DNA of 64,000 bases from Glandiceps talaboti (taxonomy: Eukaryota; Hemichordata; Enteropneusta; Spengelidae), in contig NC_135566.1 of NCBI RefSeq assembly GCF_964340395.1, positions 14,038,501 through 14,102,500 of the forward strand, written 5' to 3'. The notes below the pieces were generated by a model. That model made no database searches. It worked only from the letters and a program-made list of their open reading frames with translations, and was not told the origin of the DNA. A program made the position numbers and the translations under genes. Positions 27,849-39,960 of the stretch are shown in pieces (positions within the stretch are counted from its first letter, which is position 1; every line of letters begins with the position of its first letter).

Positions 27849-30800
27849 CAAGTAAAAAGAAGAAGGCTTTCCACGTAGACGAGTCAGAACTGCTTTGCAA
27901 GAATGGCTGTGGTTTCTATGGCAACCAAGCCTGGCAAGGATTTTGCTCCAAGTGTTACCGGGAGGTCTACCAAAAGGCCAGAGAAGCCCAACTAGAGAGT
28001 GATAACCTAAAGGCTAAAAGGTATTTAATTTAAATGATGATAATCACGACGTACTATATGTGTGTGTGACACGGTGTGTGTGTGGGTTTGTATGTGGGTG
28101 TTGCTCAATATACCCTCTAATTATAGCCAAATGTTGTTGTGAGTCAAAATGATAAAAAGTGGCACTTCTTGTGAGTCACCACATACATTTGAAGTAAGAG
28201 ACCAAATTTTGGTATGTCAGTAGAAATTGTCACTGGTGCTTGAAATTGGCTTAGAGGGAAACTGTTGTTGGTGTTCATGTATGTGTAATTCTAAGAAAAA
28301 AAACTTTGATGTGGTGAACTTTTGTTGGAAACAAAAGTTTTGTGGCATGCTGCAGATTGGGAGTTGGCTCTCTGAAATTACAAAATAGCTTGGTGGCTTT
28401 GTTACTTTGAACAGGGAGAACTGTGACGCTTCTTCTAGTGACTCACACATAGTTTGTAAGATATGACATTGTGCCGCACGATATCAGCCAGCACACGCAC
28501 ACAGTTCCCAAGGATGTACATTTTAGTTAACATGTAGGGAGACATGTTGTGTGATCAACTCTAAAACAGTATTATTATTTTGGCATCAACATATTCAAGA
28601 CGTTGACACAGTGGTATCATGGTAGTTCAACTCAAGATGCATTAATCTTTGTTCCTAAATATTAAGACTACCTACATATTTGGGAAAATAATTATCCTTT
28701 CTTGACCTATCTTGAGATTCGAAAAGGGTTGAATGTCCTTATCCCTAAGAGAACACCAGAACAAAATAACATTTGTACCTGTACTGACCCAGTCGGATTA
28801 AAATCCGATGTAATGTACATGGCACAATTTCTTTTTGGCTGTTACATTTACTGTCATTGTCTGCACTCTGTGCTCAAACTCTTTCGAATAGAGTGCTCTG
28901 AAGTACTACACTCGTATGTTTTGGCACATTACACGTTCCAGTGTTCTCCACGAGGGGTTTTTGAGGGGCGCACCGCCCCTCTGTTTTCATGGACCGCCCC
29001 TCTGTTTGCGTTCAGCGCCCCTTTGTTTTGGTGTGAACGTCTTCAAGAGATTCTATTCAATGCCGTTAATGAAGGAAGTAAACAGCGACACTGCGTCTAT
29101 CATCATTTATGAACTTATTTATCGCCTTGATTATAACAATGGTAGCCGAAACAAAAACAGTAAATGTAGTACCGTCGTAAAGTAGAAGACGGTACGTTGG
29201 TAGTTTCTATGGCCGGGTATATCAAGCCGGTAATTTCCAAGCCTTCCCGTATACGTAATACAGTACGCATACGATGTACGATGTCACGGCAATTTTCGTA
29301 TTGTATCGATAAATACGAACAAAATCCTAAAATTTATACATGTTCTTTAGAAATAACTACTCCGGTACGGTTCCATGGTAACATTTATGTCCTAAAATAA
29401 TCACGTTTGGATGTGAATCGCGATCGTAGTACCACGAGGTAGCTCCGAAGTGGCAGCCATGTTTGTTACTGTACATTTGCACTGAACGTATTCGGTTATT
29501 CTTAGCCCAAATTCGTCACATTAAAAATGTACGTATTTCCGGCAAATTTGGATGAAAAATCATTTTCCATTCATGAAAATTAAAAGGATATCAAATTTTA
29601 GAGAAATAAAGGAAAATGAATTGTTTTCAATTAATTTTTATGAATGACATGCACATTTACAAGGTGAAACCAACAACTCAAAACTAAGTGATAGCTAGCC
29701 TAGAGGTGCATACATGTACATCAACAATGCCATGTGTTGTCACTCCTGTGTGTAAAACATGCTTGCCAACATTACTATAACATCGTTTGTGTAACTGTCA
29801 ACCTCCTTCCTGAAATTTTTACATTGTGAATTATGTGAAAGGTTTGGAAATTGGTGATTACAATACATTTTAGTTTGCTGAATGAATAAAATAGGAGTTT
29901 TTGATTTTGGAAACTTTTTTCACTTCCTAATATTATGATCTGGAAATATGCTAATGATATGCAAATAAATATGCAAATTAGGGCGCCCCTGTATTTTTCT
30001 AAATTGTGGAGAACCCTGCGTTCACATTCGTTGAGTGAATTCACTCAACACTCTTGCGTGGCTCGGAAAAGCCTATGGTATTGTGCAAATGTGTCAGATG
30101 TATGTAATGGGTGCTCACTAAAGAGCAAATGACAGTTAACATAAGAGCTAAACGTAAGAGTTAAAAAAAAGAAATCACTGCAAGTACACTACATGTAACC
30201 AGATTGGTATTAACATTACAGCTACGCTTGCTTCTTGTTGCTTGACCTGAAGTACTAGACAGTTCCTGTTTATTGAAAAAATGAAGGACATATAGATTTT
30301 CTCTTTCAAGGACCTCATTAAAGATATTATTCTTACATGTTTGATGGATATTATGGTATAGACCAAGTGATGCATTTCGTATATTTTACTTTCGATGTAG
30401 TTTCAGTAAAACATGTGCGCACTCACAAAAATCATCAAATTCCTCAGTACTTGGACAAGTGACATTTTGTGGAACTCAAGGTATATGTATGCATACTCGT
30501 ACAAATTACAGCACTGGGCTGGTTGTGACTATGTAGTATTGAAATGTGCATATTTGATGTTAACTCCTCCTGTCAGCTCAGAAAGATGAAGGCCGGGGTT
30601 TCAATTCCAGGTTCTTACATTAGTGTTATATTATCAATCACGTTGTAAATGGTCTAGTTGTAGAAATGCTACAAGTGCCAATATTATTACCTAACTATGA
30701 AGTTGCAGTGTTCCACTTAAAGGCCTATGTTTCAATCCCAGGTTCTTACATTAGTGTTATATTATCAATCACGTTGTAAATGGTCTAGTTGTAGAAATGA

Positions 30801-33800
30801 TACAAGTGCCAATATTATTACTTAAAACGTGATGAGATGTCGTCCTATGAAGTTGCAGTGGCCCACTTAAAGGCCTATGTTTCAATCCCAGGTTCTTACA
30901 TTAGTGTTATATTATCAATCACGTTGTAAATGGTCTAGTTGTAGAAATGATACAAGTGTCAATATTGTTACTTAAAACGTGATGAGATGTCGTCCTATGA
31001 AGTTGCAGCGTTCCACTTAAAGGCCTATGCTTCAATCCCGGGTTCTCACATTAGTGTTATATTATCAGTCATGTTGTGAATGATCTAGTTGTAGAAATGA
31101 TACAAGTGCCAATATTATTACCTAACTATGAAGTTGCAGTGTTCCTCTTAAAGTATTTCAATCCCAGGTTCTTGCATTATTGTTATCAGTGTTACCATAC
31201 GAATTGCATAAGATCGTTCTTTCGTTCTAGATTAACTTTTCTATAGATTTGTCGGACAAATGTTTTCTATTCACACTGGGCTTTTAAAATGAGGAATATA
31301 CATCGCTCATAGAATAGACAGTGAGCCATTGGATAGCGTGTTGTGAGCTGTAGGGTATAGTGTATGACTTCATTTTGCCATCAGCTGTTGAAAATTGCTG
31401 TAAATTATATGATATTAATATGATAAATCACTTTGTGATCATTGATATTTGTCTACTCTCCTCCAGACTTGCTGAAAGACAGACAGTACCAAGTGGTGCA
31501 AATGGAGAAACCACTCTCACTTTTAACAAGTTTGAAGAGAAAAGAAAGCAGCACCAAGCGCCAAAGACTAAGACAGTCAAAACATTCTTCAAGAAAGGTG
31601 CACCAAACAAGGGTAGGTAACACAGGTTATGAGTGATATCTGTAAAAAAAAAAAAAAATGACATCATGCAACCATTTTAGCTACCCTGGTACTAGTATTT
31701 GATCCAGAACATACAAACTGACATGGCAAATGCAAAAATATTTTGATGGACATGTTTAAAGTAGTGTATATGCCTCGATGACCAATTCTTTGATATCATT
31801 TTAATTTCTTGAATCTCTCCAATGTTTGCCATATGAAAGCTTTTTCCTGATCATTTATACTGTACATTGTAAGATATGCAGTGATCAGTGAAACAAAGAG
31901 ACAGGCAGGCAGACAGACAGACAGATTGCTAATAAGCCATTCAAATGATGTGTTTATTCACTCCTAACAGAAGGTCCACATCCATGGACTGGACAAAGAC
32001 AGCCTAGTATTGAATCTCAGAAAGCTGCCAGTGATTTCACCGAGTTTCTGAAAGCCTTAAAGAAACCTGCTGCCCAGGACATATCCAAACAATGCAGAGC
32101 TGTCATAGAAAAACTCCATGAACAATATGATTTACCAATAGAGGAACAGTCAGAATTAGTCCAAGATTTTTATCAGAACATGAGTGAAAGATTACAGGCA
32201 CATCCGTCTTTCAAAGGTAAGTGATATTCAAATTTGAAGATTTTGTTAGCTAAGAATGACAGTTATGTCCTGAAAACAAGTCTCCCAAGTTTGTCAATTC
32301 TCCCATTCAAGTGTCCAACACGAAACAAATTGAAAAGGTTCTTTTAAAGACCATGGCTGCATTGTTTTCAAATGTTTTGTATTTTATTTCAGTTTTGTTA
32401 ATTTTTCCTTTCAAGGATCCAACACAGAGCAATGGCAAGGTTTATGAGACCATTCTTTCGGGTTCGAGGCCTTTGTGTCATCATTTTGAAATGTTTAGCA
32501 TTGTATCCCAATTTTTGTCAATTATTACCTTCAAGGGTCCAACACAGAGCAATGAAACAGTTTTGGAGACCGTTTTGCATCATTTTGATTTTCAAATATA
32601 TTGAGTTATAGCCTAAGTTTTGTTTGATCCAGCACAGAACAGAGTGGAAAAGTTCTAGATGCCATTGTTGTGTCGCTTTCAACTATTTTATGTTATATCC
32701 CAAGTTTTGTCAATTCTTACTTCCAAGAGTCCTACAAAGAACAGAATGAAAAAGTTCTCGAGACTGTTTTGCATCATTTTCAAATATTTTGTGTTATATT
32801 CCAAGTTTTTGTTTTTTCTATTTTTCAGGATCCAACGCAGAACAGAATGAAAAGATGATGGAGAACATGGAAAAGTTCATCATGACAAGATTATACAAGA
32901 CTGTTTTCTGTCCTCCGTTCTGTGATGATGAACAAAAAGACCTTGCTATTCAGAACAGAATACGAAGGCTACACTGGATCAGTGCTGAAATGATCGATGC
33001 TGATATAGATGAGAAGAACCCAGAAGTTGTAGACTACATTGAAAAAGCTCAAACAGGTGAGCAGGAGATCAGCTTCTACAAAACTTGAACTGAAATAAAG
33101 CATTTTGACTTTGTACCACAATTGCTGTGACACTATAATTCACTGTAATCAGTGTGCTATGCCTTAGCTGAAAAGAATGTTAATGAATTGTTTACGTTAG
33201 AACATACATGTATTTGTAAATTAAAGCAATTGAAACAGTATACTTTTGTACTTTTTGCTTTGATTTCTGTCTTTATGTTACAGTATATTTATTTTATAAG
33301 CTTGAGAAGAAATTAGTGAGAAAAGAGAACTTCAGTTTTTGTGTTCTTCATTTCCAGATATCATGAAAACAAACTCATGCGCCTCATATTTTTATTTTCA
33401 GATATTATTGAAATGAACTCGAAACGAGCTCCGGTTGATAAGTTAGAATGTATTGTCCGATGTAGTAAAAATATCTTCAGTGTGCTGCGTGTATCTAAAG
33501 GACAACCTGCCAGTGCCGATGACTTCTTACCAGTTCTCATATACATTATACTGAAAGCCAACCCACCACAGTTGCATTCAAATATCCAGTATATCACCAG
33601 GTTTAGTAATCCTAATAAATTAATGCAAGGAGAGGCTGGTTATTATTTCACAAATCTGGTAAGTCTATATAACGTAAAATCCACCTCGAAAACAAACTGT
33701 TTCAATAATGCTATGTATACTAATCATGGAAGCACTAAGATTCATATGTAAGATCTCTTCTGCCACTTTTGATTAAGAAACAGACTTGTTTCGAACAAAT

Positions 33801-34997
33801 CACTTGTTCTCCTTCAGTGTCTAACTGGATCTGACAGAAATATGAAATTCCACCAATCTACAGGGATGCCATCACAGAAGGGTGGACAGTTAGATGTACA
33901 TAACTGACAAGTACAAATGTACTTTCACACATCTGAATTTACATATATTGAATGCTAACCTTTTCACACCTCTAGTTTACTCAACACCTCCAGCAAATTT
34001 GGATCATTCTGTCTGATCCAGTTAGACACTGAAGAAGGACAAGTGATTTGTTTGAAACATGTCTGTTTCTCAATCAAAAGTGGAAGAAGAGAACTCGTGT
34101 ATGAAACTGTTTAAACCTTTGTTGTTACCTTGTTCATGAAAATGCCAACCCTCAGATAAAAATCAAGAAATAAATGAGAGGTCACCATGCAAATGTTTGA
34201 ATAGAGGTCAAAAGGTTATCAATATTAAGACATTTTAGAATCCAATATGGCCACCAAATCCAATATGGCCACCAAATACTGTCACTGTTTAACTCTATGG
34301 GAAAATAAAAGATTGTCAGTGTCCTTGAAGCCAAGACTGTGAAACCCAAAATTTCTTTTATTATTTCAAAAGAACTAGGAACAAGCTTTCATATGGCAAA
34401 TTTTGGAGAGATTTAAGAACTTTGATTTTCAGAGAATTGTCTTCTGGTGTTGCTAGAACAGTTGATGGTATTTATATCACCAACACAATGCATAAGGCAG
34501 TATTTCTGTTATAGTATATGACACACATTTATTCCATGTAAACAGAATACCTTCATCAGTTTGCCATTATTTTCCTCTCATTTTTTTCCTGTTTGTTCTT
34601 ATTACAGTGTTGTGCAGTGACATTTATTGAAAACCTAGATGCCCAGTCACTTTCACTTACGCAAGAAGAGTACGACCGCTACATGTCTGGCGAAACCATG
34701 CCACCCGGTACAGAGTACGGGGAACCAGTATGCGAGGGTCTGAGACTCATGTATGCCAACTTAGCCACGTTAGATGAACTAAGAGTACGACAGGATAGAC
34801 TCCGAGAAAATGCTTTAAGTTTACAAAGAGAAATACAGGACTTTAGGGACAGTGTTGTCAGAGCCGTACAGGACGTCTTAACAAACAAACCGCTTATAAT
34901 AGAACCACCTAGGGGGCCTGCCAATATAGACCAAGATGACAGCAATGAAGCTAAAAAACTTCCACCACCTCTTCAGCCTGAAGTTGTTGCCAAATAA
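27845..34997 (+). CDS. RABGEF1: Rabex-5, Rab5 guanine nucleotide exchange factor
   Basis: It activates Rab5 on early endosomes and binds ubiquitin. Coding exons: 27845-28020, 31467-31612, 31971-32216, 32829-33056, 33402-33658, 34608-34997, with matching phases (2,1,1,2,0); 480 residues against 491 in human. The N-terminus has an A20-type zinc finger, [21 protein letters not shown] (about residues 17-37). Then come the conserved [10 protein letters not shown] stretch, a helical segment, and the VPS9 domain with [19 protein letters not shown] and NIQYITRF, which include the catalytic Asp, Pro, Tyr and Thr positions known for Rabex-5. A coiled-coil-like segment and the conserved ending LPPPLQPEV follow. 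The acidic ubiquitin-interacting helix that follows the zinc finger in vertebrates is hardly visible (see findings). Start choice: it is the first ATG giving the zinc-finger frame; an upstream ORF overlaps it. A small 5' untranslated exon probably ends at 24099. Confidence 0.95.
28784..30230. mobile_element. Composite repeat region, possible degraded DNA transposon
   Basis: The left edge (28784-28860, GGATTAAAATCCGATGTAAT then GGCTGTTACATTTACTGTC) is the reverse complement of the MITE at 40213-40355. Towards the right edge (29970-30230) related blocks occur in the opposite sense (GAGCAAATGACAGTTAAC; GGCGCCCCTGTATTTTTC against GTTTTTGAGGGGCGC at 28955). A tripled GCGCCCCTCTGTTTT block lies at 28966-29022. 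This fits a roughly 1.4 kb element with long degenerate inverted ends in RABGEF1 intron 2; no transposase frame is recognised. Confidence 0.4.
29160..29470. other. CpG-enriched segment inside RABGEF1 intron 2
   Basis: A stretch with many CpG and TACG strings, including the short hairpin GTACCGTC/GACGGTAC near 29169-29195. It differs in composition from the AT-rich flanks. It could be the interior of the composite element or an alternative promoter; no coding exon is evident. Confidence 0.3.
30590..31170. repeat. Tandem array, unit about 125-150 bases, 4-5 copies
   Basis: Units contain TTTCAATCCCAGGTTCTTAC, TATCAATCACGTTGTAAATG, GGTCTAGTTGTAGAAATG and ACAAGTGCCAATATTATTAC; some carry an extra AAAACGTGATGAGATGTCG block. 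It lies in RABGEF1 intron 2, about 300 bases before exon 3. Confidence 0.92.
32284..32828 (+). repeat. Five decayed copies of the RABGEF1 exon 5 splice boundary
   Basis: Intron 4 holds tandem units of about 90-118 bases, starting near 32284, 32393, 32511, 32616 and 32702. Each reads like the end of an intron (TTTTGTCAATTCTTACCTTC) followed by AAG and then a version of the first 40-50 bases of exon 5 (GGTCCAACACAGAGCAATG, then GAGACCGTTTTGCATCA). The sixth unit is the functional acceptor and exon at 32829. In most copies the acceptor AG is kept as AAG, but the reading frames are broken. Confidence 0.8.
33094..33099 (+). terminator. Intronic AATAAA just after RABGEF1 exon 5
   Basis: Reading through the exon 5 donor gives ten more codons and a stop at 33086-33088. 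AATAAA follows six bases later. It could direct intronic polyadenylation, yielding a product with the zinc finger but no VPS9 core. Such hexamers are common in AT-rich introns, so this is a possibility only. Confidence 0.2.
33753..34092. mobile_element. Fold-back element, arms about 90 bases, in RABGEF1 intron 6
   Basis: The left arm (CCACTTTTGATTAAGAAACAG through CAGTGTCTAACTGGATC) is matched in reverse complement by 34006-34092 (GATCCAGTTAGACACTG through CAATCAAAAGTGG), with a centre of about 160 bases. Arm identity looks close to 90% by eye. Confidence 0.8.
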
Positions 34998-35263
34998 GGA
35001 TATGGACATGGGAAATTAGATTATGCAATAGCTTTTAAAATTGAGCTGTTCTGCCTTTCTCATCTACATGTATATTTAACTGCAGTGTTGTGTCAAGTAA
35101 ATGACTGCTATTTCTTCTTGGGTTCAAAGTATACTGCTAATGAAAACCCAGAGCAGCCCTTTGTGGTATGAAAGCAGGGTCTGCCAATTATACTGAAACA
35201 TTGTTTTTAAACTCCCCCAACACAAACACACACACATACACCTCAACACTGTACACAAACTTG

Positions 35264-35353
<90 letters not shown>
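35264..35353. repeat. (CA)n microsatellite
   Basis: About 90 bases of CA with a single CT interruption, in the RABGEF1 3' flank or UTR. Confidence 0.98.
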
Positions 35354-35356
<3 letters not shown>

Positions 35357-36146
35357 CAGCCAGATTTCTAGTCTGAAAGGTTCAGCTGTTGTCTGCTTAT
35401 GCAACCACTTGCAACCCCATGTCTGGATGGCATTTGTGCTTATTTCTTTCGCCACCAAAGTCTTGTTGCCACCCAATCACAGCATAGTACCCAGTTTATG
35501 AGTGAGTGCATTATATAAGCAGAAGCAACGCCTGGAACTTTGAGACTACCAAATTTCTACATAAATGGAATCTTTCCAACAGTATACATGTATATAAAAT
35601 TTTGGATTTCAATCGAGCACAAACAGTGGTTCATATGTGTAGATGAGAAAATTCATTACAGCTTAGATTGCAAGTTAAGTATGCAATTATAGCAATCTGT
35701 CATATCTCCTAAATGTATACTTGTATCTCAATATTTTGAAGCTGTAATGTCACTTTCAACAATTTGTAACACGTAGGAGTCATTTATTTATTCTTGAAAC
35801 ATAGGAATGTGTATTTCTTTATGTAACGGAACTCATACAGGGTTATTTAGACATTGATGTATATTCAGCCAGAGTAAAAATACACCGAAAGACCTTAATG
35901 AAAATTAAAAAATACTGAGCTTGTATTGACAATAGTCTGTTGTCAGGTGATTCCACTGGGAATTTTGAAATAGGGAACCATGATGAATTTATTTTATAAA
36001 TTTAAAAAAAAAAAAAAAATACGAAATCATCATCCATATATTGCCACTTTAAAGTATTTGATATTTGATAACTCTGTAATCCAGATAGGAATTAGCTGCA
36101 TCAAATGCATTTACGTCGCACTTCTATCCACAAGTTTTAATTTTCC

Positions 36147-36152
36147 AATAAA
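36147..36152 (+). terminator. Candidate RABGEF1 polyadenylation signal
   Basis: AATAAA about 1.15 kb after the RABGEF1 stop codon. It is the best-placed canonical hexamer I found, though others occur further on (for instance near 38144 and 39001). Confidence 0.3.
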
Positions 36153-37336
36153 AGTACCTTCATTATTTTTCCAGTGGTGAGATCAGAGACTTGGACTCAG
36201 TAAACACAAGGTCTTTTTTTTCAGTTGATGTTGACAAACTTTCATAAAAAAGAGAGTCCAAAAGTTAATTTATTTATTTTCTGACTCGGACATTTCTGAT
36301 CGTAATTAACAACATGTATTACATTGTAGATATAAGGTGAAAAATATATTTTGACTCGCACTATATTGAAATACTTTCACATACTATTGTACAATATTTT
36401 ATAGCCAAAATGGTGACATTACAGCTTTGAATATGTTTTCCTGTTCAGATATCAGGGATTTTTAGACTTACCGTTACCAAAAATTAGCTTGATATTTCCT
36501 GGTTTGTGTGTGGTGTATGAATTACCATGAACCGTGAAGACTGTCCTTAGTATTAAATGTTAGCGCAGTTTCCAAAACTCCAAAATAGATATTTTAGGAA
36601 TTTCCTGATCCTAAAGGATTGGAATAGTTTGTTGTAGTTTAAGTTTCTTTCCTCCAAAGTACGTAATCTGCCCTTGTTTGGCAATATTGAAGAGTCTGAA
36701 AGTATTGAAGTACACACACAGTGAGTCAGTATCAGTATCTCTTTATTCTAACTTATTTGTAATATCTTCACAGAATATTTCGAACTCAAATATTTTGAAG
36801 GGAGTGGGCCACCTCCTCTTGAGTGGGCCAGTTATTTGTTGTAGAGTACACTCAAGTATACTTTAAAATGCCTTCTTTCCTAGATCTTAGTTACATCATT
36901 TATGTCTTTCTCGATATTCTAATTCCGAATTTTTTAAAAATCTGTAATATGTAGATTATTCCAGGTGAGATTCAAGTCTTCAAGATTTCAAATCTTACTA
37001 GCAAAAGGTGTGTGATTTTATAGAACAGAGTATCGTATTTGGTTATGATTCACTGTTCTAGTAAAAAAAACTTTGTCAGACATACACTATAGTGTCCAAA
37101 TACATCACATCTCAAATGTCTTGTTTTACTGGTATGTTTACAAGGACTTGCCGTTTTCTGAAGATTTCACATAAAATGTTATGATTCAGTATCATTTCTT
37201 TGCATAACACCCATATTCTCTGGGCCTGATGCAAATATTCAAGAAGTTTGGACTGTCGGAAAACATATTTATAGACATTTCAACACCTGGAAAACATATC
37301 TACATGAGTTTGAACTTAGTTGAACTTGAAAGTAGT

Positions 37337-37545
37337 TGTCAATTCTCGGTATCTGAAATAGCATATTACTGCCTAGGAGTGTCATGACAAATAACAAACA
37401 TTCGACATCTTGGTTGACATCACAACTGCCACTCCATGCACTTCACATGCATTACTATAGGTGCATGTGAGAATTAGTCAACCTTCTTGTTCTATTTTGA
37501 CCCTCTAGCATGAGGTAAAATGATATTGCAGGTACTCAGAATTGT
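37337..37545. mobile_element. MITE, inverted copy of the 21716-21911 element
   Basis: Reverse complement relation to 21716-21911, with CTTCTTGTTCTATTTTGACC internally and the ends CAATTCTCGGTATCT and GGTACTCAGAATTG. It shows that the family has at least two copies in 64 kb. Confidence 0.75.
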
Positions 37546-38832
37546 GAAAACTTGAGATGCCTGCATTGCATCTATGTTCTTAATGCAAATGGTGTACGTT
37601 CGTATTCCCATATAGTCTAGAGATGTATTTCATGGACACTTATCGCCTTTCGTGAGCGACACTAATTCATGAATATGACGACCTAATCTCATCAAAATAC
37701 TAATTAGTGATTACACATCTAGTGCTAGCAACCTCTGAATTCTTGGATCTTCATCGGAAAATATCTGCTTAGGAACACTAATAATGATGTTGGCAATGAG
37801 GAGGGTTACGAAATTTTACTGCAGTGAATAAATTCTTTGGTAGTAGTAACTATTTCATTACCATAGCAGGCTCTGAATACTTTGTATTTCTACTACAAAC
37901 CTTTGTTTTCATAATCAAGGTATTACAAGTTTATAGTCTTGTTTACCGAGACTCTCGCATCTGGGTGGTCTCGTAGAAGAGAGTCTGGGTACCGAGATAG
38001 TTTATAGTAAGGTACGTTTTGTTGTTCCACCCTCACGTGTGAGGGCGCACCGTCATGACGTACCGAAAAGATCAACTAGTTTAGAGCTTCACATATTGCA
38101 ATGTTTAGTTAGTTTCAACCAGTTCTGTGTTCAGTCCAAAGAAAATAAAATTTTGGAAACGCGAGAACTCACTTTATACATATTTCAAATTGTATGACTC
38201 CACTTAAGCTTTTCAAGTGGAATAATAATAAATATGAAAATGTGAAAATTGTCATTTACTGCTTTAAAATATGTACAAAAAAAACTTTCCAATGAACATG
38301 CCAAACATCATTGTAAATGTTCAGACAGATACTTTATGTCTTTACTGAAATTTCTGACTTTACCCTGCCAGTACGTGTATTTGATCAGGCCAAAGAAAAT
38401 TAATTGTGTGGTTCCGATACAGACTGGGTAGGTAGGGAATTTTATATTTTATTTTATTTTATTTTTTAATTTTTGGTCTGGTTCAGGTTGTTACGATGTA
38501 CATAGAGGTTAACAGAGATTTCTCATTATTGTCTTCACTCTTTCCTATGATATTAATGCAGAAGACATTGTTTGCTACATTGAATTCTGCCATGATGTTG
38601 TTTTGATCACAAGACAATATTGTCATCAAATCTCACTATTTCTGTCACAACTTTGCAAAATGTTGAAATATTTTTTTCAAATTACCTAGCAAAAAGTTTA
38701 GGGTTAGCAGTGTAAATTAGGTTACCGGAACCAAACAATTATTTTTTTTTTTTGGTCTTAGCTGACTGTATCTTATTTCAAATATTCATGACTAGAAACG
38801 GCTAGTGGTAAAATTTAGTGGTATGTAGCGAG

Positions 38833-38927
38833 TAGACTGTAAGATATGTCATGTCGCTCTGCCCTCATTGACCGCCTCTTTCTGGGAGGGGTTGAGGGCG
38901 CCCTGTCATGGCATACCTTACAGACTA
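38833..38927. mobile_element. 95-bp MITE, CTGTAAG family
   Basis: Inverted ends TAGACTGTAAGATATGTCATG and CATGGCATACCTTACAGACTA flank a body with CCCTCATTGACC and GAGGGCGCCCTG. Nearly symmetric copies occur at 44817-44909 and 52252-52345, and a diverged one at 21077. Confidence 0.85.
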
Positions 38928-39764
38928 TGTAGAGAGGTTGTTGACTTGTAAATGAAATTCTTTAGTGTGAAGAAAAACAACTATTTGTGTGGTGTGTGGA
39001 AAATAAAGTTTTTTTCTGTTTAAATTAAACATGTTGATATCAGCTTTGCTTTTTGTGTTTTTTGTTTTATTTTATTTGAAATTTTATTCTTCAGTTCTTT
39101 TCGTGCTCTCTTAGTGTACAGACCAAGCAGATGAACATTTTGGCAATTTTTTGTTCCAGATCTACTTTTTGCCTTCTTTTATTATGTTCTTTCCTATTTT
39201 TAAAAAGTATACTTTGAATAGTTTTATTTTATTTGTTGGTTCATAGTTTCTTGCCTTTAGTCTCAAATTTTTGTTTTGCTAGTTCAAATCCTGAATTGCA
39301 GTGACAAAACATACTAATTGCAATGACGCAGCTGTGAGTTTGAATTTTATAGGGACCTAATAAATCTGCCATCTTGAATGATGCATTGTGGGAAAATCTA
39401 AACTTTCCTATTCTTGAATAAGGGAACTTGTAAATCTGCCATCTTGAATGGTGCATTATGGGAAATGTACACTTTTCTATTCCCAAAATGCATCTGTCAG
39501 TTATTATTAAAACATAAAGAAATAATTTGTAACAATGTGTCACTCTGTAACTACAATAATATAGACTTTATTACCCAAACCCATGTAGGAGGGCGTTCCT
39601 GATTTATATCACTATTTATTTCTGCAACCACTGTTGTTTGCAATCTGGACTTGCTCAGTTTTGATTGCCAGTCTTGTATGTCTCTGGGCTAGTGACTTCA
39701 TTGACCTGCTACATAGCCAACTTCCTGCAGTCCTGTGTTGCACCAGCACTGACATTCAGGACTG

Positions 39765-39960
39765 TGTGCACGTCTGAAATTCAGGACTGCATGCACATCT
39801 GAAATTCAGGACTGCATGCACATCTGAAATTCAGGACTGCATGCACATCTGAAATTCAGGACTGCATGCACATCTGAAATTCAGGACTGCATGCACATCT
39901 GAAATTCAGGACTGCATGCACATCTGAAATTCAGGACTGCATGCACATGCACATCTGAAA
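39765..39960. repeat. 25-bp minisatellite, about 7 copies
   Basis: Units of AGGACTGCATGCACATC plus TGAAATTC, almost perfect in the centre, so recently expanded. Each unit holds the palindrome TGCATGCA. Confidence 0.95.

Noticed and set aside
28702-29185. Plus-strand open frames across the GCGCCCCTCTG repeats
   Set aside because: They cover repeat DNA inside RABGEF1 intron 2, lack splice consistency with the gene and contain no known domain.
37992-38065. A further CTGTAAG-family MITE copy
   Set aside because: Only GTAAGGTACG and GAGGGCGCACC resemble the family; the inverted ends are too diverged to claim.
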